Assembly (NCBI GenBank): GCA_905397405.1
Contig: CAJPVJ010000390.1
Coordinates: 1-26,699, forward strand
Source: Oppiella nova
Lineage: Eukaryota; Arthropoda; Arachnida; Sarcoptiformes; Oppiidae
Length of the DNA stretch: 26,699 nucleotides
Direction: 5' to 3'
Below are positions 22,101 to 26,699 of the stretch, piece by piece. Both the position numbers and the translations under genes were made by a program. Positions within the stretch are counted from its first letter, which is position 1. Each line of letters starts with the position of its first letter. The notes beneath the pieces are model-generated. The model searched no databases, was not told the DNA's origin, and saw only the letters and a program-made list of their open reading frames with translations.

Positions 22101-22101
22101 A
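13068..22101 (+). CDS. HDAC4: Class IIa histone deacetylase (HDAC4-type), whole gene, 16 exons
   Basis: Zn-dependent lysine deacetylase fold fused to a long N-terminal co-repressor region that binds MEF2 factors. Joining 13021-13101, 14759-15000, 16088-16320, 16745-16794, 17096-17218, 17547-17653, 19109-19243, 19324-19456, 19521-20461, 20528-20577, 20644-20711, 20778-20935, 21003-21553, 21620-21768, 21836-21968 and 22041-22101 gives an unbroken frame of about 1055 residues from ATG 13068. Order: Q-rich coiled coil (30-92), charged helix (93-128), MEF2-binding helix (135-149), 14-3-3 site S188, basic NLS (about 203-223), SPSLPNI block, 14-3-3 sites S430 and S596, deacetylase domain (about 617-1000), export signal (about 1018-1030), acidic tail. 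Zn ligands D807, H809 and D901 and the class IIa structural-zinc residues H632, C634, C636, H642, H645 and C718 are present. Catalytic Tyr943 is present, but Ser769 replaces the first His of the HH pair. Family assignment is near certain. The first exon and true start are the least sure parts; the alternative start at 14812 gives 1026 residues. Confidence 0.93.
13102..14758 (+). other. HDAC4 intron 1 (1657 nt)
   Basis: AT-rich sequence between candidate exon 1 and the Q-rich exon, ending in the acceptor tattttcag. A 79-codon open frame at 13286-13525 has low-complexity AT-driven composition and no recognisable domain; I treat it as chance. I see no other gene. Confidence 0.5.
14759..15000 (+). 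CDS. HDAC4: HDAC4 exon 2: glutamine-rich coiled coil
   Basis: From the in-frame ATG at 14812 the exon encodes 63 residues, 25 of them Gln, in an amphipathic leucine/glutamine pattern. It aligns with the human HDAC4 Gln-rich helix after NPALQEQ (human EPALREQ). In the family this helix mediates oligomerisation and co-repressor contacts. The exon ends AGG before the donor gtgagt, phase 0. The frame is also open from the acceptor at 14758 to the ATG (17 further codons plus a split Gly), so translation may begin in an upstream exon. The leucine-rich reverse-strand frame here is only the complement of the CAG/CAA codons. Confidence 0.9.
15001..16087 (+). other. HDAC4 intron 2 (1087 nt)
   Basis: AT-rich intron with a strong donor (gtgagt) and acceptor (attgcag). 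The 62-codon frame at 15824-16012 is low-complexity (Ile/Leu/Phe/Asn from AT-rich DNA) and I do not consider it a gene. Confidence 0.85.
16088..16320 (+). CDS. HDAC4: HDAC4 exon 3: charged helix and MEF2-binding motif
   Basis: Begins in phase 0 with EYLEQQKK and continues the coiled coil with a Glu/Lys/Arg-rich helix (residues 93-128). It then gives [16 protein letters not shown] (134-149), which matches the human HDAC4 MEF2-binding helix EVKMKLQEFVLNKKK; the hydrophobic face (V136, L140, F143, V144, L145) is conserved. A short Ala run (152-155) and an Asn/Ser/Pro linker follow. The exon ends with TG of the split Trp170 codon before gtcagt. The two long reverse-strand frames over this exon are shadows. 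Confidence 0.95.
16321..16744 (+). other. HDAC4 intron 3 (424 nt)
   Basis: AT-rich, donor gtcagt, acceptor ttatttatag, phase 2. Nothing else recognised inside. Confidence 0.9.
16745..16794 (+). CDS. HDAC4: HDAC4 exon 4 (50 nt), start of the first 14-3-3 site
   Basis: Completes Trp170 and encodes [16 protein letters not shown] plus one G. The segment matches human DDFPLRKT, the residues just before the first phospho-serine. The donor is gtaacc. Its length is not a multiple of three, so skipping it would shift the frame. Confidence 0.93.
16795..17095 (+). other. HDAC4 intron 4 (301 nt)
   Basis: AT-rich, phase 1, acceptor tttcaatcag. It divides the codons of the 14-3-3 motif between Thr186 and Ser188. 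Nothing else recognised. Confidence 0.9.
17096..17218 (+). CDS. HDAC4: HDAC4 exon 5: 14-3-3 site 1 and nuclear localisation signal
   Basis: The split Ala187 is followed by [15 protein letters not shown], then [13 protein letters not shown] and PLKRRS, nearly identical to human HDAC4 around Ser246 and its basic NLS. Ser188 lies in the R-K-T-A-S-E-P-N-L consensus for CaMK-type kinases and 14-3-3 binding. The donor gtacgg leaves one A (phase 1). Unspliced reading ends at a TGA at 17227-17229. Confidence 0.95.
17219..17546 (+). other. HDAC4 intron 5 (328 nt)
   Basis: AT-rich intron, donor gtacgg, acceptor ttctaatcag, phase 1. An in-frame stop lies nine bases in. Confidence 0.88.
17547..17653 (+). 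CDS. HDAC4: HDAC4 exon 6: Ser/Gly/Pro linker
   Basis: Encodes a low-complexity Ser/Gly/Pro-rich linker ([17 protein letters not shown] and on to STPIQE) in the same place as the Ser-rich linker after the human HDAC4 NLS. Splice sites are clean: acceptor aatcag, donor gtaagc, ending in phase 0. Recognition rests on frame continuity and position because linkers are poorly conserved. Confidence 0.87.
18145..18152 (-). promoter_or_regulatory. E2F-like site, copy 1 (TTTGGCGC on the minus strand)
   Basis: The plus strand reads GCGCCAAA, an exact match to the E2F consensus TTTSGCGC on the minus strand. It sits within GTTTGCGCCAAAC in intron 6. A GC-rich 8-mer is rare in this AT-rich DNA. Occupancy is unproven. 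Confidence 0.35.
18429..18488 (+). repeat. GAGT/GA microsatellite in intron 6
   Basis: About 60 nt of GAGT repeats grading into GA repeats. A CACTCT just upstream (18417-18422) can pair with AGAGTG at its start. GA tracts can bind GAGA-type factors, but that role is inference here. Confidence 0.85.
18705..18712 (-). promoter_or_regulatory. E2F-like site, copy 2 (TTTGGCGC on the minus strand)
   Basis: Second exact copy of GCGCCAAA, 560 bp after the first in the same intron, in a locally GC-shifted block that is followed by TATAAATA about 50 bp later. Motif match only. Confidence 0.35.
19109..19243 (+). CDS. HDAC4: HDAC4 exon 7: SPSLPNI block
   Basis: Forty-five codons in phase 0. Residues read [18 protein letters not shown], closely matching human HDAC4 LPLYTSPSLPNITLGLP, a conserved regulatory-region block. 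The acceptor (gatggttag) has a weak pyrimidine tract; the donor is gtaagt. The protein match makes the exon secure despite the weak acceptor. Confidence 0.92.
19324..19456 (+). CDS. HDAC4: HDAC4 exon 8: regulatory linker
   Basis: Reads [20 protein letters not shown] and a His/Ser/Pro-rich stretch ending YPSLPG, between acceptor catgacag and donor gtatgc, phase 1. It keeps frame with exons 7 and 9 across introns of 80 and 64 nt. No specific motif recognised. Confidence 0.88.
19521..20461 (+). CDS. HDAC4: HDAC4 exon 9: 14-3-3 sites 2 and 3, start of deacetylase domain
   Basis: The largest exon (941 nt). It carries [12 protein letters not shown] (Ser430, human Ser467), a Gln-rich helix ([15 protein letters not shown]), an acidic stretch, VIDLT (524-528), and [13 protein letters not shown] (Ser596, human Ser632). 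It then enters the deacetylase domain with [19 protein letters not shown] and HPEHGGR. His632, Cys634, Cys636, His642 and His645 correspond to the human class IIa zinc-binding subdomain residues 665, 667, 669, 675 and 678. The exon ends ARCE in phase 0 before gtatga. The frame is open upstream to 19505, but the acceptor at 19518-19520 and the phase of exon 8 fix the start at 19521. Confidence 0.96.
20528..20577 (+). CDS. HDAC4: HDAC4 exon 10 (50 nt): deacetylase domain
   Basis: Encodes [16 protein letters not shown] and the first two bases of Ser683, matching human IRGRKATLEELQTVHS. Flanked by introns of 66 nt on each side, acceptor cgttacag, donor gtattc. Confidence 0.95.
20644..20711 (+). 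CDS. HDAC4: HDAC4 exon 11: deacetylase domain
   Basis: Encodes [18 protein letters not shown], near-identical to human HDAC4 [18 protein letters not shown]. Acceptor cttatag; donor gtttgt, a non-consensus GT site set by the protein alignment and by the phase of exon 12. Confidence 0.95.
20778..20935 (+). CDS. HDAC4: HDAC4 exon 12: deacetylase domain, fourth zinc Cys
   Basis: Starts with the split Ala706 and reads [20 protein letters not shown], then [13 protein letters not shown] and KVATGECK. Cys718 corresponds to human Cys751 of the class IIa structural zinc site. The donor gtatgt follows in phase 0. Intron 12 (67 nt) is fully open in this frame, but its length would shift the frame if retained. 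Confidence 0.96.
21003..21553 (+). CDS. HDAC4: HDAC4 exon 13: catalytic core
   Basis: Encodes 183 codons of active site. [15 protein letters not shown] carries Ser769-His770 where other HDACs have His-His. [10 protein letters not shown] gives the charge-relay Asp805 and Zn ligands Asp807 and His809. [14 protein letters not shown] follows. GFDSAKGH gives the third Zn ligand Asp901, then PPLGGY. It ends in MSLEGG with the Gly942 codon split before gtatgt. A 151-codon frame in another register over this exon is a shadow. Confidence 0.97.
21620..21768 (+). CDS. HDAC4: HDAC4 exon 14: catalytic Tyr
   Basis: Completes Gly942 and reads [20 protein letters not shown], so the LEGG-Y-DL catalytic Tyr943 is present; human HDAC4 has His976 here. 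It ends [16 protein letters not shown] plus one T before gtctgt. That donor leaves a T which joins CT of exon 15 to give Ser992, as in human EIHS. Unspliced reading would add four residues and stop at 21783. Confidence 0.93.
21836..21968 (+). CDS. HDAC4: HDAC4 exon 15: C-terminal export signal
   Basis: Reads [20 protein letters not shown], then [17 protein letters not shown]. It matches human CENEEAETVTAMASLSV, the CRM1-dependent nuclear-export region. The donor gtaatt leaves AA. If the intron is retained, translation stops at once (TAA 21970-21972) after Lys. Confidence 0.92.
22041..22101 (+). CDS. HDAC4: HDAC4 exon 16: acidic C-terminal tail and stop
   Basis: After a 72-nt intron the T at 22041 completes Asn1036, followed by [19 protein letters not shown] and TGA at 22099-22101. 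The ending resembles human DEEPMEEE and, from memory, the insect tail ending EEPMDQDETK, which supports this exon over the shorter stop at 21970. The stop overlaps a good donor-like GTGAGT at 22098, so further 3' splicing cannot be excluded. Confidence 0.85.
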
Positions 22102-23300
22102 GTGAACACATGAAGAAGGGATACAACGGAATTGAAGACTATATCCGACTCCACGATAATTTAGTCGACAATTCTGTGTTATATTCTGTTATATCGCATG
22201 ACTTCCGGAAAGCAAAAGCATTTTAATTTTTGGTTATTTAATGTTTCTGTTTGTCAACACTTGTTGTGCTTTTGATAAAATCTGTTCTCCAAATGTCTAT
22301 CCCGTCGTCGATCAGTGTTTGACATCAATTGACAAAAGACTGCATGAATTCATCACTAAATAGAAAGAAATGAATGGAAAGCAAGTGATGAGCGAACAGT
22401 TAAGACACTAAATCTTTGGACAATTGTTGGCTGCGATTACTTCACAGATAGTCTCCAGAAGTATAAATACTTTGGTTTGGATTTTTGATTTCATTTTAGA
22501 CGTTTACGACAAATTGAATTTTTTGAATACAAAAGTCTTTTTGATATATAATTGTTTTGGAAAATTGAATAATTATTTAGACGTTTAGTCGACTCTCAAT
22601 GAGACCGCATACCTGTGCCATAGCTTATCGAAGTTATCAACAAATCGATTCATTGGTAATGATTTACCAAAATCCAGACATTTTAATAACGATATATTTT
22701 TTGCTGACTTTATCATCTGAAAAACGAAACAAAACTTTTATTAAGTCTTTTAAATTCATACGAACTCTTCATTAAGAAGACTATTATATTATAATTACTG
22801 AAAAACCTCTTATAATTATAACATTAATATAATTCATAATTCAATTCATATAAGTCTACAAATATGTTACGTTTGAGTCATTTAACAGTAAAAATATTCA
22901 TTGTTTGGCTCTTTATTGTGCAATAATTTCAATGTATATTACTATTGATTTCTTGTAATACATTTCAAACACTCTTTCACACAAAACCTTATTTCAAATC
23001 AAACACTAACTTATTATTCGCTATTTATTTCATCAACAAAACATTGATTCACGAAATTTTTACAAAATGATAGATTAAATGATAGCTTATTTTAAAGGCT
23101 TTTATAATACATTTGAAACACTTTTAATTTTAATGATTTTTAAGAGAATTAAGTTTTTTGCAGTTATTTATCGGAAACTATTTTTGTCTCAAAAGAAGCC
23201 AATTTTCATTGACAAATTATCTTTATCTTTGAATTATGACTTGTGATGATATAATTATCCCATTTATGGGAAACACTAGTAAATTGAGAACAAATAAAAT
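22102..23300 (+). other. Probable HDAC4 3' UTR
   Basis: The first part (to about 22680) is less AT-rich than the later sequence and has no credible reading frame. The first ATTAAA after the stop is at 23074-23079 and the first AATAAA at 23293-23298. The transcript end is not resolved by sequence alone. Confidence 0.45.
23293..23298 (+). terminator. Candidate poly(A) signal AATAAA for HDAC4
   Basis: First AATAAA downstream of the stop, about 1.2 kb away, overlapping a second near-copy (aataaaataaaa). Such hexamers are common by chance in AT-rich DNA. A variant ATTAAA at 23074 is an alternative. Confidence 0.3.
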
Positions 23301-25325
23301 AAAAAATGCCTTCAAATTGAGTGTTAAGGAAGATATATGTTTTCAGAGTCTATTAATGCAACGAATATAATATTATAGTAAATATGTTTAATGAATTGTA
23401 TCCAAACATAAATCGGATGATATAATATATTATATGGAAATTATCACACATTTAATGATAAATGTAAAGAAGTACAGTATAATTGAGTTCACTTTCACTG
23501 AACGCTAGTTTGGAATCTCAATATTAATGACAAGAATTTGTTTTCAATTTGGATCTCAAGTCTAATTCAAAAGAATGAGAAAATTTTAATTAAAAGTTTT
23601 GAATAATGTTTTGTATAAATATTTCTTACAAACAGTTAATTTAGTACTCAATAAGACGACTATTTGCACACTTTATCGATCAACACATTATCTATTGTTT
23701 AATATACAGTACATCACTACATATGTTGTAGATATAACAAACAGACAATACTATAAAACAGTTATTTTGAAATTTGACTTAATTCTAGTCATATATGATT
23801 TGGTCATATAATGGACATGTAAAAACAAATTATAATTTAATGAACTAATTTTGCAAAAAAAATGTAACTGGAAATTGGATAGTCGAGTTGTACATGAGGT
23901 TGAGATTTAAAGTGTTTATATATTTGAATGAGAATATAATGTTTAATGAAAATGATATATAAATAAGAGTTAATATATGGTTAAAAGTGACAGAATTTTA
24001 TTGTATAAATTGTTTGACTGATTGAGAGATATATATGAAAAGAGGTCTAATTTTAAAGCATACAAGATTGATATTTTGATTGGAAATGGATTTATTATAA
24101 ATTAATTTGTTTTTATGTGAAATGATTGAAACATTAGTGCCGCTCATGAATCAGTCGGTGTCTTAAATTGTCTTTCAATTGGGAACCGATTGAAAACACT
24201 GTTATCTTGGATTCAAAATCTATTTAAATGATATTATTGTCATATATTATTGATTATTATAATTATATATAACTATAACTATTGATTATATTTAAATATT
24301 ATCTTATATTATGATGTCTAGTCATTGATTGTAATAAAATATTTATAACTGATTTATCGACTTAAATTTAATATATATTATATATTATACACATATAAAT
24401 AAAATAAAAATCATGTTCTTTTGATTTGGTTACATATAATTTCAAATTTTGTCATATTTTTATTTCACATAAAAAATTTAATTATAAGAACCAAAAATTA
24501 ATTAATTAATATTTCATTTGCGATTATAATTGTATTACTATTATCATTATTATTATTTTATTATTATTAAAATATACTTTTATTATATTGAATAGAAATT
24601 TAAAGACTAAGTCATCATTGATTCGTTTCATACCAATTATATCCATATATAATTATTATACCATATATTATATTATATTGTAATTTGTATTTAGTATTAA
24701 GTCTCTCATATGATTATATAAATATATTATAAAACTTTTATTGTTATTTCTATTGTTTCACTCTTCTATGTATATATAAATTATTAAATGAAAAGTGGTT
24801 TCGATTTAATGTTAAATAAATAAAAACAATTTTTGCAACTATTTGTTTACTACTTAATTGATTGTAATTATATAACAGCAAATGAGACTATTTGCATACA
24901 CTTTAGCTTCAAGTCGATTATTATTTGAAGAGTTTTAAAAAAATTACTTCTATTTCAATGGTTTTTATTCATGAGTTGATGGTTAGGCATAAAGTAATGC
25001 TTGATTTGTAGACAAACACAATTACACTTCAGTAAACAGGGCTTTAAACTAAAGCTTAATTTGTAAATTTATGGCAAATTGTTTCAATCATTTAACAGAA
25101 TAACAGAATTCGCAGAATATTCCATCTTTTCAAACCCAAATTTATTCAATGAATGGCATATATTATAAATGTGATGATTTCAATGTCTAAAAGAGACTTG
25201 ATTGTATCATACACTTCACTTAATAACAAATATTTTTAACCAACCCTACAGTGACATTTTATTTTTAAAATAATATTTTTTGTTTTATTTCGTACGAGTA
25301 TAGTATGAAAAGGAAGTGAACTTAC
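23301..25325. other. AT-rich intergenic DNA between convergent genes
   Basis: Non-coding, very AT-rich, with runs of ATT/TAT (24220-24760). A 70-codon frame at 23599-23811 looks like chance. A slightly GC-shifted patch at 24130-24200 could hold a minus-strand exon, but support is weak. Confidence 0.6.
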
Positions 25326-25374
25326 CGTACGGTCAGATTTGACGGTGTCTTATGGGAGTCCTTAGGATCAGTCT
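25326..25374 (-). other. Candidate 49-nt minus-strand exon
   Basis: On the minus strand a 49-nt, GC-shifted segment lies between a good pyrimidine tract plus acceptor (cactttgtccacag) and a perfect donor (gtaagt). One of three frames is open and reads TDPKDSHKTPSNLTVR; the other two contain stops. Entering from the upstream hnRNP-like exons in their apparent frame gives an immediate stop, so the exon is either 3' UTR of that gene, part of another isoform, or from a different gene. No family recognised. Confidence 0.5.
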
Positions 25375-25469
25375 CTGTGGACAAAGTGAACGAAACAATC
25401 ATTAAATGAATGCACTAAATACGATACAGTACAATTATTAAAATTACATTTCAAGTAATTTTCAATATG

Positions 25470-25489
25470 GAAGTACAGTACAGTACTTC
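25470..25489. repeat. Inverted repeat with 7-bp arms built on GTAC
   Basis: Arms GAAGTAC and GTACTTC surround AGTACA, giving three GTAC words in 20 bp. Confidence 0.8.
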
Positions 25490-26446
25490 TTATACCCTTT
25501 CTTGTTACACAAATATATTTGTTATTTTAATATATGAGACTCATTTACAAATTATATAACAATACCAGTATTATATTATACCTAAAATAGGGATATACTA
25601 CTCACAAATCACAATTAGATTATCATAAATACATCTCAATATTTCAGCAAAATAAAAATTACTCTCTTATTAAGAGATATTTCTAAATTATTCAATCAAT
25701 CATAGTAAAAGACACAACTCACTTATAGTCACTAGTGTTAGTATAATTACTATGCTTAATCACTTATTCTGGTGAATTTGTTATAAAAGTTCTAGATGTT
25801 TGTAATATAAAATACAGTATTTGACATTGCATTTGACAAATACCATATATAAATAAAGTATTTAGCACTTACTAAACTTCATTCTTTTATGTCTAACAAT
25901 ATTTGAAACTTTCACACTGGTATACAGAATCAACTGTATTGTTCATTAGGAATCCATACGTAAGCTATAAAAACACATTGATAAATCATAGCTCTTGGAG
26001 TTTATATTTTATTAAAATTAACATAATAGATATTTATGTAACAATTATTTCGAGCCATGTGTTGACAAATTATGACCTGAAATATGGTAATATAAATTTA
26101 AATACAAAAGATTAAACAAAGCGAAAAATATTTTATTTTTATTTAAGTACAATTAAATTAATTTGCAAACAATTCAAAACATATGTCATTTTTGTGTGTG
26201 AAATCAATTTGTAGTAATAGATAGATACGTTCAAGTTATAAAGTTAATAAATAAATTAAAAGACTAAATATTGATAAATCGATAATTATTTACATGGCGA
26301 ATGATAAATAGTGTATATTTTACATATATAATAACAATTGTTAGTTTCGTACTCAAATTAATAATGTGATTATTGTCAAAATAAAACTTTTAAATGTATG
26401 ATTGAATAGATTTACATAATCATATTCAACGAAACTAATGCTGAAT

Positions 26447-26452
26447 TTTATT
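26447..26452 (-). terminator. Candidate poly(A) signal for the minus-strand gene
   Basis: The plus strand reads TTTATT, giving AATAAA on the minus strand about 120 nt past the stop codon at 26573. Further copies lie near 26132. Hexamer match only. Confidence 0.3.
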
Positions 26453-26572
26453 GCTAACTGTAAAGTAATTTTGGTTAATGTTATGGATTATTTTGCAAAT
26501 AATTTTATATCTTCATCTTTCGCTTTGATATTATTTTAATATCTCTATTAATGATACGATATCTCTATGTGA

Positions 26573-26603
26573 TTACCACTTTCCTCCCTGTCCTCCTCCG
26601 TAA
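26573..26603 (-). CDS. Last coding exon of glycine-rich (hnRNP-like) protein
   Basis: On the minus strand an acceptor (aaaatag) precedes a short GC-rich block. Joined to the exon at the window edge it completes Ser and reads YGGGQGGKW followed by TAA at 26573-26575. Gly/Tyr/Ser-rich C-termini of this type are typical of hnRNP A/B-like RNA-binding proteins, but no RRM is visible because the gene runs off the window. Family call is tentative. Confidence 0.45.
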
Positions 26604-26680
26604 CTATTTTTGTTAAAATATATTAGGATTACTATTAAATCAATAATAATATGTTGATGTGTAATAAAATTGATGCCTAC

Positions 26681-26699
26681 CTATAGGAGCCGCCGCCGT
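26681..26699 (-). CDS. Partial exon of glycine-rich protein at window edge
   Basis: Minus-strand reading from the window end gives GGGSY and AG of a split Ser before the donor gtaggc. In-phase splicing to 26603 yields GGGSYSYGGGQGGKW. Without splicing the frame stops at once (GGGSYR, then TAG). The Gly-rich composition contrasts sharply with the AT-rich flank. Only 19 nt are visible. Confidence 0.5.

Larger units (their letters stand above)
25375..26572 (-). other. 3' UTR or intron of the minus-strand gene
   Basis: AT-rich sequence downstream (minus strand) of the glycine-rich stop codon, before the 49-nt exon candidate. The 70-codon plus-strand frame at 25903-26115 has AT-driven composition and no domain. 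An inverted repeat lies at 25470-25489. Confidence 0.4.

Noticed and set aside
22092-22103. Donor-like GTGAGT over the HDAC4 stop codon, suggesting one more exon
   Set aside because: The tail [10 protein letters not shown]-stop matches the expected family ending, so TGA at 22099 is the simpler stop; kept only as a caveat.

Overview
The window is one strongly AT-rich eukaryotic locus (non-coding DNA roughly 80% A+T by eye; coding exons near 50% G+C). Its centre is a nearly complete, multi-exon class IIa histone deacetylase gene (HDAC4/5/7/9 family, single invertebrate type) on the + strand. I place 16 exons between 13021 and 22101. All junctions are GT-AG and phase-compatible, and the joined frame encodes about 1055 residues (human HDAC4 has 1084). 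The compact GC-rich exons, the 64-80 nt introns in the 3' half, and a C-terminus that, recalled from memory, resembles the insect HDAC4 tail all suggest an arthropod. A small AT-rich genome such as a mite's would fit, but the species is not proven.

Layout. Bases 1-13020 are AT-rich non-coding DNA with simple repeats, several perfect inverted repeats and a few short GC-shifted islands that could be unrecognised 5' exons or regulatory DNA. Bases 13021-19456 carry the widely spaced N-terminal exons: a glutamine-rich coiled coil, the MEF2-binding helix, the first 14-3-3 site, the basic NLS and the SPSLPNI block. Bases 19521-22101 carry the large regulatory exon (second and third 14-3-3 sites) and the deacetylase domain in compact exons, ending in the nuclear-export region and an acidic tail. 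Bases 22102-25325 are the 3' UTR and intergenic DNA. The right edge (25326-26699) holds minus-strand exons: the last glycine-rich codons of a probable hnRNP-like RNA-binding protein, and a well-delimited 49-nt exon candidate.

How the genes work together. The HDAC protein should act as a signal-responsive co-repressor. The N-terminal half binds MEF2 and, when phosphorylated at three conserved serines, 14-3-3 proteins that keep it in the cytoplasm. The C-terminal half is the Zn-dependent deacetylase fold. The two genes converge tail to tail.

Most interesting points: the catalytic tyrosine that vertebrate class IIa enzymes replaced with His is present, but the first His of the otherwise near-invariant active-site HH pair reads Ser. 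Intron 6 looks like a hidden regulatory region, with two identical E2F-type 8-mers, a GAGT/GA tract and a TATAAATA. The minus-strand gene at the right edge appears to have alternative 3' ends. I found no transposon, virus-like element, tRNA, rRNA or CRISPR array.
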